From Histoplasma ohiense (lineage: Eukaryota > Ascomycota > Eurotiomycetes > Onygenales > Ajellomycetaceae): DNA of 64,000 nucleotides. Below, piece by piece: positions 45,243 through 56,750 of this stretch (the first letter of the stretch is position 1; the number at the start of each line of letters is the position of its first letter). The notes under the pieces were generated by a model, which was not told where the DNA came from, did not search any database, and saw nothing but the letters and a program-made list of their open reading frames with translations. The position numbers and the translations under genes are program-made. The stretch spans positions 2,232,001-2,296,000 of the forward strand of contig JAEVHH010000001.1 of the NCBI GenBank assembly GCA_017607445.1. The letters run 5' to 3'.

Positions 45243-47165
45243 TGTTAGATCGTGATCGCCGACAGCATGCAAACGAGCGTGTAAGTTTCCTTGAAGCAAA
45301 TATGGGTATAACGAGTTAATAAAAACGAATGTATTATTTTTTACTATTGCAATAACCGTGTTTCAACGAAAAGGTACGAGTCTACTCTATAAAGCGAGAT
45401 GCGTACTTGGGCTCCGTTTTATGTTCTTTGATGGTCTTACCGGTGCTACCAGCACCGTGCTGCGCGAAGGCCGTCTTACCAAACCCAAATCCGTTGTGAT
45501 ATCAGGTCAGTGTCATTTGGCTTCATTGAAGCCAATTTTGCTACTACCATGCGCCTTGGAGAAATGATGCTTTGATGGTCTGATCTACTACGTTCTTCAT
45601 TGACGTAGGCTTTCCATAATCCACCTTGATGATTAGTCTATATTTGGATTCTGCCAAGGATATTGCCCACAGAAAGGATACACGTGTATACTGACGCGTA
45701 TCTGAGTACCTTAACAGCCAAGTCAATCATTAACAGAGTGAAGGATTGTCAACAACCAATGGGAGGGAGGCCTGGGGCATCGCGGCGATTTCTCCGTTTG
45801 AGGTTATCGGGCGTGGAGACAAAGAGACCACCAAACTTGAGCGGAAAAGGAAATCTGTAACGTGTTCAGCTACTGGATTTGGACTCGAACTCACATCCAT
45901 TGATGTCATGCATTGGCCAGGTCCGCGAGACTCCCGTCACCTGTGGTCGTCACTGCCCCTGTCGACCTTTCGCTGTGTGAGAAATGAGAGGACAGTTTAG
46001 CTCACATAACTGCATGGGCGAGGCGGGAAAGTTTCCACCAGGGCGTAAGTGAGGCCAATCACATAGCAACGTTTGACGGTACAGACTTACGGAGAAAGAA
46101 GTCTGATGTCTTTTCGGCTGTCCCAGTAGAATCTTGGGAAGGCGGTTGTCAGGATCCACTGCCGGAAGAGGAAACCGACTTTCTTCGGTTGCTCAGTGGA
46201 TCGACTTTGAAGTACAGAGGTTCCTGGCGGATCAAGAGTGCGTCATCCTACAGCTTGTACTACTCAGGTGGAAGATCGTCCTGCAGTATCAAGCCACAGA
46301 CACAAGCAAAATCTTTGGCTGCAATTTCGAGAGATCTGCAGGTAACATTCTGGTTAGTCGAATTTTCTTTCTTTCTTTCGCATCTCCACTAATCAACTTG
46401 CCCCGATGCGCCGTCCAACGATCCAGCATACCAGCAGGGCTGAGGTATCAGTGATGGGGGAAAACAGGACCCTGCCTGACCTCACTGTCTGCAGCTCCAG
46501 GACGTCGGATGGGCTCTGCTAGACTGTACCGCACAGACAGTCCCATGGTAGCACGGCGGTAGCCCAACGACCGCCCCAGAATTAGCCCCGGACTAGCCCC
46601 GCATGGCGCCACTTTAATCCAACGTCGGTGTGTGGCTGCTCAACCACGTCAGCCACGCGTCGTCATCGACGGCTGTTGGGAACTCAATTGTGCAGTGTTC
46701 TCAACGCAGCCTCAGTGGGAGCTTCAAAAGTTCAGTGCTTCACTGCCGAGTCCTTGTAGCTACCATGGATAGCAAGCTTGGCGCTGTTTCTCTTGCAGGG
46801 CCGCGTTTCGCGGTCTTGCCATTGACTTTTGAAGTGTCAAGCGCAGCTTGAGCATATCCTATCATTGCTCAGGTTTCTAGCCACAAGGGACAAGGTTGCT
46901 TTGGACATTGCCCGGTGATGATGCGTCCAGTTCTTAATAAGAGTCGTCTGCATAGTTGCTATTCTGAGCAGTGCGGAGTTTCTTTGAATTCTGCAGATTC
47001 AGCTAAAGATGTAGCTGTCTCCTTTCCTGGATATTCTGATGCCTTTACAATGGCGGGTAGATCTACATATATGTCTGAATCTCGTCCAATATGAAAAAAT
47101 TACCATACACTCGTTTAGCTTCATTTATATTTATTGTTTGAGATTATTGAACGCAAGGCTTCTTC
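45243..47165. other. Gene-poor region upstream of two divergent genes
   Basis: No gene can be named in 1.9 kb. Coding-like patches are present at about 45746-46000 and, in two different frames, 46134-46454, but none has a recognisable domain or workable splice joins. They could be relics of a broken gene. The ends serve as promoters of the glycerate kinase and MFS genes. Confidence 0.35.
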
Positions 47166-49320
47166 ATGGAACGACGCAATTCTCTTCCTTCTGTTCTCTC
47201 GCGGAGTTCGACAGTCACTGATGAATGTCAGGTCCCCTCGTTAAGTCTCACATCCTGTGCTGAGAACTCCCACGACTTTCATGGTTGTAGATTTTCCAAT
47301 CACCATCCTGAGAAATGCGGTGAGTATCCTAAACATGGGGAGTCCGAATGCCAAGCGATTTCCTGTAGCACAGGGCTCACTCCTTTTCCCTATTTAAGAT
47401 GAGACACGTTATGGATATCATGGAAATGGAAGTGCCGACACTCCCACGATGGGATTAACACAGACACAAAGTCCAAGCAAAGATCCAAATCTGGTAAATT
47501 TTCCAGCTCTTGCCTCACAGATGATTCGCATTGCTGAACAGGATAGGTCACTTGGTCTGGCCCAGAAGACCCTGAAAATCCTCTCAATTGGAGTCACCCT
47601 GCAAAATGGGCCGCCGTGCTTATCGTATCGTCGTTTACGTTCATCTCTCCCGTGTCGTCTACCATGGTGGCACCGGCTTTAGCCGCCATAGGAAAGGAAT
47701 TTGGCATTACTTCGTCCATGGAGCAAGTCTTGGTCATGTCTATATTCCTTTTGGCCTATGCTGTCGGACCCTTTTTGCTGGGCCCTCTGTCTGAGATATT
47801 TGGCAGAGTCGCTGTCCTGCAGCTGGCAAATCTGTTCTACTTGGTATTTAACACTGCCTGTGGCTTTGCGCAAAATAAGCAACAAATTCTGGCCTTTCGG
47901 TTCCTCAGTGGTCTTGGAGGAAGTGCGCCACAAGCTGTAAGTATACCGTTCTGAAAATAAAAAAAGGGGCATGCATAAGTTCTTTTTGTCCTAACCTTTC
48001 TGGCACACAGCTGGGCGGAGGAGTCATTAGCGATTGTTGGAGAGCTGAGGAGCGTGGAAAGTCCATCGCAATATACAGTTTGGCTCCGTTTATTGGCCCC
48101 GCTGTTGGCCCTATTGGTGAGAGCATACTCATGAAAAGAAAAAAAGAAAAGGAAACCCCCCCAAAAAAAGCTTGTACGAAGCTAATTACCCGCAAAGCTG
48201 GAGGTTTTATGGCAAAACATACTACCTGGCGTTGGATTTTTTGGTCCGTCTCCATTGCAGACGCAGGAGTTCAGGCCGTGGCTTTCGTATTCCTCAAGGA
48301 GACTTATGCGCCTAAACTTTTGGCGAATAAAGCCAAAAAACTACGACGGAGCACTGGAAACAATTCACTGCGGACCAAATGGGAAATGGAAAACCGTTCA
48401 TTTGGTATGCTGTTGCGCAAAAGCCTCGTCAGGCCGTTCATCATGCTCGGTACACAGCCAACAATTCAAGCCCTCGCGTTATACCGAGCGTATTTGTATG
48501 GCCTCATGTATCTGGTGTACGTATTGATGTCCATGAATATTTCTCATATTCATTATTGAGAAGCCAAGGGTAAAAAGGGAAAATGATTAACATCTCTCTA
48601 CAGCTTATCCTCATTCCCCCTAGTCTGGGAAGGAGTCTACAAGCAAACCACCGACATAGCAAGTTTAAATTATTTATCCCTCGGTATCGGATTCATGATA
48701 GGTCTGCAAATATGTGCTCCAATAATGGACAGGGTCAGTCAAGACTTTATGTATACTTCACCTATCCTACTTGGCCCCACCCGCTCTTCCACCCCCACTT
48801 CCTCCCCATCTTCCACACGGCGCTCCCTTGCAATCAGAAACCAAAGAAACTCACCAACCACATCACCCCATAGATCTACATCCGCCTAAAAGCCCACTAT
48901 AACCACCCAGGCCGTCCCGAATTCCGCATCCCCTTAATGATACCCGGCGGACTCCTCGTCCCCATCGGCCTCATGACCTACGGTTGGACCGCCCAACCGC
49001 ACATCCACTGGATAATTCCTAGCATCGCTTCTGCGATCTTTGCGACAGGGCTCATCATCGGTTTCCAGTGCGCACAAGCATACATTGTAGACGCATATAC
49101 GCAATATGCTGCTTCAGCAACAGGCGCCGCTGCCTTTTTACGGACGTTGGCTGGGTTTAGTTTTCCGCTGTTTGCGCCGAGTTTGTATGCGCGGTTGGGT
49201 TTGGGTTGGGGAAATGCGTTGTTGGCGTTTATTTCGGCGGGGTTGGGGATTGTGGCGCCTGCGTTGTTGTGGAGGTATGGGGAGTTTTTGAGGGGGAAGA
49301 GTACTTATTGTGCTGGGTGA
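47166..49320 (+). CDS. Major facilitator superfamily transporter, drug:H+ antiporter (DHA1) type
   Basis: Seven exons (47166-47319, 47399-47493, 47547-47936, 48011-48116, 48204-48516, 48604-48733, 48874-49320) join in phase to 544 residues. A cytosolic N-terminus of about 100 residues ends in the family block WSGPEDPENPLNWS. Twelve segments follow. Motif A reads GPLSEIFGRVAVLQ; the antiporter motif C reads APFIGPAVGPIGG and spans the exon 4/5 junction; HTTWRWIFW and FLKETYAPKLL are typical of fungal multidrug and polyamine exporters. The C-terminal half includes IPSIASAIFATGLIIGFQCA and YIVDAYTQYAASATGAAAFL. It should sit in the plasma membrane and export small organic compounds using the proton gradient; the substrate is unknown. 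Intron 4 (48117-48203) is 87 nt and free of in-frame stops. Confidence 0.92.
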
Positions 49321-49802
49321 GTTTGGGGTTTAGAGCTAGACGCCTAGGGAAAGAGGGAGGATATGAGAAGAAGTGTATATGACATGGAAGCAGTGTGAAA
49401 AACTTGGGGCGGTGGTGTTATATCTCCTCCCTGCAATGAAAACCCTTTCTTTTTGATTTTGTTTTTTTAGCTCTCGCTTCTTCGTGACATTTATAGAGAA
49501 AATAATGTATGAATGAAATTGATATAAAAATGGAGAGATCGAGCGAAGCAGGACAGCATCAGAACATGGACGGTTGCTTAACGCACCGAATCACTTGCCG
49601 CCTATGGTTTGAGAGATTAATTTCGAACTTGAAGTCCAACTAGAAGTATGATGGTTACATGTATTTATCTCATATATTGTTGTTCTATCCCTGAACTCCA
49701 CCAATCTGTTTACCCCACCTAAGGTGTAAAATGAAGTTTAGACTATTGACAAGAGAGAGAATGTAAAAAGAAAACTCCCATCGTCCCCGAAAGAAGGGTA
49801 AC
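49321..49802. other. Intergenic DNA between convergent MFS gene and SPB1
   Basis: No gene is seen; presumably the two 3' untranslated regions. Confidence 0.4.
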
Positions 49803-52500
49803 TTAACTTTTCTTCCTCTTCTTCGCCAACCTCTTCTCGGCTCTAATATCCTTCTTCATCCTTGAATCCACAATTTTGTACCTCCCCTTAATGCCCTTGG
49901 GCCTGCCAGAAATGCCCTTGTTGGCCCCTTTGGCCACAACAAGCTTCACAGTCTGCTTCGGCTTCTTCTTCATCGCGCGACTCATCATGCGCGCAATCGT
50001 CTGCGCCTTATCCTTCTCGCTCATCGCCTCGTCTTCCGCCAGCAATGCAGACTTCTTGCGCAGTTTCTCCAACCGCTGCGCAGCCTTGAACTTTTTGCGG
50101 CCCTTGGCTTCCAGTACCTTTTTGATAGGGCGGGCGTTTATGGCGCGCATCTTTTCACGGATAGCCGCGGCTGCGGCAGCAGTGATGGGCCTTAGGGGCT
50201 TGGAATGTTTGCCCTCGTCATCTAGGAACCACTCTGGGAGTCCATCGGTGTCGCGGAAAGTATATCTGTTGAAACCGTCGTCGACGACGTCGTGGGTTGT
50301 TTTCTCGCCCATGGCGATTTGTTGAGCGAGAGCCATGGCTTCTGCTGTTATTATGTCGATGTCTGGGATGAATTGTTAGCATCAATTACTTCTAAACTCA
50401 GGGAACTAACACGAGAGAAGGAGAAGACCCACCAAGTTGTCCATTCTTCTTCCGAGGGTCTTGTCTCTCCTCCTCTTCAAACCCAGGGTGTATCTCATTG
50501 CCCTTCGAGTTCATTTTACGTGTGGATTCTCGGTTCTCGGATGTTTGTTTCCTGTCCAGCTTTGCAGGTATTTGTATTTCTGGAACATCGTCGACACTAT
50601 CAGAAACATCGGAATACTCCTCTTCATCTTCTGTAATGTCTTCTTGGTCCCGAGTTGCGGTCCCGTCCTCAGACCCTGGCACATCTTCTTCGTCGTCGTC
50701 ACCGAGGTCTCCCAAGCCTTGGAATATATCTTGGTCGAAAAACATCGCAGCCCTGTTAGATAACCCTTTACTATCAACCGTAGGTCGCGGTATAGCATCT
50801 TGCAACCTTGCATCATCGCCATCTGTGTCCTCATCGCCCTCTTTATCGGAATCAGAAATCCCTTCCCACTCTTCCGTTTCAAATTCTTTGCGAGCCTTTT
50901 TAGCACGTAATTTTGCGTCCCGATCTTCCCTATCAGCTCGGTATCTCTCGTACATGGAATCTAACTCTCGCTCTAGCCGATCTTCCTCTTCGTCTGAATC
51001 ATCTTCAACAGTTGTCGAATCATCATCTTCTTCGTCCTCATCACTTTCAATAGGCACCATTTTACCACTGGTTATTTGGCTCACATCGCCAGCGCGTTTG
51101 ACGGGCTTAAGCGCAAACATAGCCCCTTCCCCAAGAGGTCCAGATTGTTCGATACCAATGTCCATAGGGGTTGTCATATGCATTTGCATCCGTACTATTT
51201 CCTTATGTTTTCGTTCGTTTTCTCTTCTCCGTTCCTTCTTTCTCCTTGATGTCTCCTTGTCCCGTAACCGTTGCAGATGCTCTTGGATTGCGAGTTCCTC
51301 ATCCATTGGTTCTACCTCAGCTACCTCTTCACTCTCAGCTGGTTTACTAGGGCCTTTTTTCACGGATAGCCCAAACTTTTCTCTCACTTTTATTCGCCAT
51401 CTCAACAGATTGCGGAACTCTTTCTTCCCTAGGACCTTGAGATCTTCGCAACATAGTTGGATTTCCTTTGTTGTTTCTGGAAGCCGTGCGAGTGTCGCCA
51501 AAGCAAGATCTCCGCCAATTGACTGTTCAAAGCTCAACTTGTTGTATTCTCCCAATATCGATATTGGATCTGCCGTGTTTATGAACTCGCTAACTGGGAT
51601 TTCTTTGAATTGGGTGTAATTTCCTTCCTCATACCCGTCTCTCTTCCGTTTTTTTTTTTCGGGATTAAACACTTTTGCCTCGTGATTTGGAGTAGGATCT
51701 TGCAATTCAGCGAAAACATGCTTAGGGTCAAGGAATTTCTGGTCGATATGTTTGGGAGCCTTGAAACCTTGGCACACAACGAAAATTTCGGCAGAGACGT
51801 TTCGTGACGAAGGGGGTTTTGTAGCTTCCACGGTGTTGAAAAGTTGCTTAAATACCCACAGTAACGGGTTGTAATCTTTTGACCGGAAGACTTTGGTAAC
51901 GAATGTCCCCCCTGGAACCAGAAATTCGGTCGCTAGTTTTAGAGACTGGAGAACTAGCTCAGCTTGTGAGAAAGCATCTTGAACCCATGCTACACCAACG
52001 TTTGGCGCGCCATCATGGAGAACAGTATCAGCCTTCCAGGATTTAAGATGCTGTCGTATCGTAGCCCGACATTTGTCTGTGGTAATATCGCTCTGGAAGG
52101 TAATGACTTTCGGAATGGGTTTGATCGGAGCAAGGTCGACGCCGATAATTAGCGACTGTGAAGGCATGCATTCTGCAGCAACTTGACACCACGACTACAA
52201 GGGCCCGAGGAAATTAATATTCCGCATATGTATGGAGTAGCTGGGGGTTGGAGGAGCGAGTTTCGACGACTTACGCCAGGTGCAGCACAAAGGTCTATTA
52301 CAACTTTGCTCTTCTCCAAAAACCCATACTTTTTATTAAGCTGGATCAGCTTGAAAGCAGCTCTCGCTCGGTAACCCTTCTCTTTCGCCAACTTATACCA
52401 TTTATCCAAGCGGCCTTTGCCATGCTGATAGTCACAGTTAGAATGCGACCAAAACCCAAATGCTGACGGAGCGTTCGCATACCTTCTTCTGGATAGCCAT
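49803..52500 (-). CDS. SPB1: AdoMet-dependent rRNA 2'-O-methyltransferase Spb1
   Basis: Four exons (52500-52483, 52424-52275, 52194-50433, 50362-49803) join in phase to 829 residues. The N-terminal FtsJ/RrmJ-like domain (about 1-225) starts MAIQKKHGKGRLDKWYKLAK and has the AdoMet motif VIDLCAAPGSW. The catalytic K-D-K-E set is visible in RARAAFKLIQL, TVLHDGAPNVG, FVTKVFRSKDY and NVSAEIFVVCQGF. A central helical domain with ETTKEIQLCCEDLKVLGKKE and a long acidic low-complexity part follow. The C-terminal Spb1 domain has GFNRYTFRDTDGLPEWFLDD and a lysine-rich tail. Spb1 methylates a conserved guanosine in the A-loop of 25S rRNA during nucleolar 60S assembly. Exon 1 encodes only six residues. 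The gene is divergent from the YML020W-like gene, 382 bases away. Confidence 0.97.
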
Positions 52501-52882
52501 GGCTGATCTTTACTAGGTGAATCAACTAAAGTTAGACTGCGAGAATTGAACGACAGTCACGAACGCGCATCCTCCTGGGCCAGCACTGCTGGGCAAATCG
52601 GCTGTTGCGCTATGTTCCGACTGCCTGTTGTAACTCCGCACTGCATTCATTCTATTGTATTTTTTTTTTCTCTCCAGATGAAGCGGTGCGTGCCAAGATA
52701 TATTTTCACCAGCCACAGCAGTGACAGAATCACATGACAAACATTACATCATTCGTCACTCTGCGCCAAGCTCTGCCTGATACAGCTACCACCTCTTATC
52801 TTCCTTACGACACTGGACTGGCTACAATATTAGTACCCAACATATTAACTACTTTCTGTGTTATGATTTCACTCTACTATCT
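52501..52882. promoter_or_regulatory. Divergent promoter of SPB1 and the YML020W-like gene
   Basis: Only 382 bases separate the two start codons, so the regulatory sequences must be shared or adjacent. A T-rich stretch lies at 52659-52670. I see no further named motif. Confidence 0.55.
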
Positions 52883-55741
52883 ATGGCGCCCGCGGGACCA
52901 CGAAAGTGGGTGAATGCAAACGAAGACTCTGAGATAGTACCTACGTCTAGGGCTGGTGGCGTGGATTCGAACACTTCCTCAGAGACGAGAGCACTCGATA
53001 ATCAAAATGATAATAGAACGGTAAGAATTCCAGTGTTTAATTGAACGTTTAGGAAGCTCTGTTTTAACTTGAAGCACTGGATTAGAGCTGGTATACTCGA
53101 ACCTGGCCGCACAAACCCAAGGCACCTGCGGTCGCTGAAGTTGCGAGAGAGAGCATATCTGCCGAAACAATTTTGACCACGGAACGGAACTTGTCAACTT
53201 CAACGCCTCCTAACAGAAATCAACCTGCCAGGTCCCCCTCTATTGGATTGACGAAGAAGATCGGAGGATCGACAAGGTCGCTGCCGGCGGAAGTAGCTAC
53301 TACCCGGATTAATATTGCATCAATTAGGTCCCCTTCAGTTTCCGATACATTAATATCCGGCAAAGGTGTTGGATGTGACATACAACATAATACCTCAGAT
53401 GGCTCAGCGCCCGTATTGACGACTGTTTCAACAGAGGCCCAAAAAGACCAAGTTACTAAGGAACTCGGTGACATGGTCGCCCAGGACACCGTTCCGGATA
53501 GTAATCAAGAGGGAAAGGAAAATCAACAGGCCCACCCTAGTCAGACATCAGGCTGGATTGGCTGGATTCCTCTCCCAAAAATTGGCGGCCAATCCACAGC
53601 AAAAATAGAGCACACAGAGCAATCGGCGAAAGCTGGTGTAGTGGCCGAAGAGTTGAACAAAGAGGAGCCGTTACCCCACGCACCTGAAGAAGAAACTGAG
53701 CCAAGTAATGTCGAACGACTCGAAGCTGCAGTTGATCCAAAATCTACTGCTCCTGAGGTCCCAGCTCCTAAAAAACGAGGTTGGTTGCAAGTGTGGGGAG
53801 GCTATCCCACTTCTTCGCAACAAGCAGAAAATAGGCAGAATGAGGGGCCCGTGAAAAAAGGTGGAGAGGACGTAAGCGAACCGCCCGCGCGCAACAAATC
53901 CTCCATTGCAAAGCCTAGCGCTACAGACTCGCAGACGGAGAGCAACATGGAGCCACCATCGGACGAGAATGTTGATTTGACGGCGCCCCCTTCAGATATA
54001 GCAAAGCCTTCTAGTTGGTTTTTTTGGTCTAGAGATACACAGATAAAGCATGCTACAACAAGCGCAGAACGGCCTGAACCAACCGAGGACACAACTAATC
54101 CACCATCTGAAGATCAGGCGTCCGCATCGATCAGGGTATCAGAATCCGAACCAAGCGCTGTAGCGACGGAAACCCAACCGAAACAGACTCCAACGGATGC
54201 AGTATTATCCGATCGGCAAGCTAAACCAAGCACTAAAAAGCCAATTGCCCCTTCGAAGGAAAAATCTTCCGCAACGAAGATTACATTTCCTAATCAAGTT
54301 CTTCCCGCATTAAGGGATAACTTCCCTGTACAGGAGCGGGCCGGTATTATCCGGCAACTTGGTAGTTTTCTATTCTATTGCAACAATACCGAACCTCGAC
54401 ATGTAAAGCTGACAAATTATGCGCCGCGCGTTAAACAAGCGCTTGCGATCGGTGTGCATGGATTCTTCCCGGCACCACTTATTCGTACTGTTCTTGGGCA
54501 GCCAACAGGCACATCCGTCAAATTTTCGACCATGGCGGCGAAGGCTATTCATTCATGGACAGAGTCACATGGTTTTGCATGTGAAATCCAGAAAATATCC
54601 CTCGAGGGCGAAGGGCGAATTTCCGAACGTGTAGATTTACTTTGGAAATTGCTCCTCAATTATATCGAATATCTCAAGAAGGCCGATTTTATTTTAGTAG
54701 CATGCCATAGCCAGGGTGTCCCAGTCGCGGTCATGTTAGTGGCGAAACTGATAGCTTTTGGCTGTGTGAGCTCTGCACGAATTGGCATTTGCGCCATGGC
54801 GGGTGTCAATCTAGGACCATTTCCCGATTATCGATCCCGCTGGATCAGTGGATCAGCCGGTGAATTATTCGACTTCGCGAATCCGGACAGCAAAGTTTCA
54901 CAAGATTACATGTCAGCACTTGAAACTGCTCTTGACTTCGGGGTGAGGATCGTATATGTGGGAAGCATAGATGATCAACTTGTGTCATTAGAGGTGTGTA
55001 CTTATAGATAAGTTGCTGCGAATCTGACATGCATAGAAGATGCTGAACTCGTATATTTCCAGTCATCTATTTTTGCACCTGTTTCACATCCGCATATATA
55101 CCGAGCGGTCTTTGTGGATGGCAGGGTTCATGCGCCTAGTTTGTGAGTCAACATTTATACCCACGTTACAAGGGCAGCAGTCGTTAACATCACCATTTCA
55201 TCCAGTCTTTCACATCTCGTCAGTTTCGCGATGAAACTGCGTAACCTTGGAATATCTGATCACGGTCTTATTCGGGAGCTCAGCTCTCCCCTTGCGGGTA
55301 GTTTATATTCGGGCGAGGGGCATTCCCGTTTATATGACGATGAAGCACTTTACCGGTGAGACACCATTACCTCAACCCTTCAAAACCCGGGGGACGAAAA
55401 AAAAAAAAAAAAAAAAAAAAATCATGTGCTATATATAGTATTAGCAAACTCGCGTACTAGTTGCTGATAGTTCCTTAACCAGCCTCGCTGTGGAATTCAC
55501 ACTCGAAACACTGCCTGTTCCCAACGCCAAGCTAGAAATCAGCAAATCCAGCCGTTCACCAAACGCAAATCCATACATCCTCCCTTTCGCCATGCGGGGT
55601 GTCCTCGAGGAAGAATTCGTGCGACGCGAATTATCCGACGAAACGGCGGAGATCCTGAAGCTGTTTGACGAGTGGAAACCTACCAGCAAGGTGCTGAAGG
55701 ATGTCAAGTTTCGTCTTGAGGGGATTAGATCTAAACTTTGA
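52883..55741 (+). CDS. YML020W-like protein with a lipase-type serine motif
   Basis: Five exons (52883-53020, 53086-54993, 55063-55142, 55206-55355, 55471-55741) join in phase to 848 residues. The N-terminal half is hydrophilic and probably disordered, except for tryptophan motifs spread along it: SWYTRTWPHKPKAP, GWIGWIPLPKIGGQ, KKRGWLQVWGGY and SSWFFWSRDTQ. The C-terminal half (about 420-848) looks like an alpha/beta hydrolase, with the strand ALAIGVHGFFPAPLI and the nucleophile elbow LVACHSQGVPVAVMLVAKL (His-Ser-Gln-Gly), then IGICAMAGVNLGPF and VRIVYVGSIDDQLVSLESS, which would carry the acid. The yeast homologue YML020W has no settled function. A lipid substrate is inference. The last intron (55356-55470) contains a run of 25 A residues. 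Confidence 0.88.
55397..55421 (+). repeat. Poly(A) tract, 25 bases, in an intron
   Basis: Uninterrupted A run within the last intron of the YML020W-like gene. Confidence 0.9.
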
Positions 55742-56750
55742 GCGATTTCCCCCGTTCGATTTTTATTTACCTTTATATATTTTTTTTAACTTTTAACTTT
55801 TACTTGAATATTTTGGTTTATTCTACACCGTGGTAAATGGCGTATTTTTTTTTCCCCTAGAGAACGGTTCGTATGCGGAGCTTCCTCCCCTGTTCCCTTG
55901 TTCCCCTGTCCATTTTCCTTCCTCTTTTTGCCTTTTGTTGCGCTCTTTGTTTTCGCTCTTTCTCGTTGCTTTGAGCGTCATTATAGATAGATTTTTTCCT
56001 GTACATGCAACTGCCATCACGTTAATATGCGTTGCTATTCCTCCCTGGTTCCTTCCGATGTTGGATATCATATCTCCTCCACGAGCTGTTGAGAGGTGGT
56101 GGTCTGGCGTTATGAAAATATATAATATCATTTATTAAATGGTAACACGAAGTACTCGTCCTTTCATATATATATATATATATATGCGCGTGCGTGTGTG
56201 TATAGGAGGGAAATAGAGATGTCATAATAAACCCGAGAAACTATGCCGTGCAGATACACGCACTGCTAACTGCGCCCTTTGGAAGGAGAGGTAAAAGAGG
56301 AAGAATAAAAAATAAAAGGAAATCTAATATACAGAGGGACGGCATAGGGTAAGGATGGCTATGTTGGGTCAATTTGAGGATAATTAAAAATGGTTAAAAA
56401 AAAAAAAGGGGGGGAGAATAGGTATTGACAAAGAGTATGTTATGTAAAGGGATATGAGATAAATATGTTCTACGGAAATATATGCGAAATCAGAACGTAA
56501 AATGAGAGTAGGTCATGGAATCATCAAGGGAGTGAGGAGAGAGAGTGAGAGAGCGGGGAGGGGAATAGAAGTAGGTAGGGAAATCCGTCCGAAATATCTA
56601 TTGACCATGCCGTCAGGTAATATAACAATATTTAAAGGCAATGGCTTTTGAGTGGTTTGCCTTTTCATTTTCATTCTCTATTGGAGAGCTGAGGCTTGCT
56701 GGTCCGAGACGCGGAAGTGTGAGGTAGTGGTGATAGGCCCTGCTGCATAA
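55742..56750. other. Intergenic DNA between convergent genes
   Basis: No gene is seen. A TA repeat followed by GC/GT alternation lies at about 56168-56202, and purine-rich tracts occupy 56280-56580. Confidence 0.45.

Noticed and set aside
47166..48873. MFS gene first suspected to be a pseudogene because its ORFs are short and in different frames
   Set aside because: All frame changes coincide with valid GT-AG introns, and the joined protein is a complete 544-residue antiporter.
50498..51619. A 373-residue serine-rich ORF on the + strand
   Set aside because: It is exactly antisense to the acidic, low-complexity middle of SPB1; GAA/GAT codons read backwards give Ser codons. No domain or start context.
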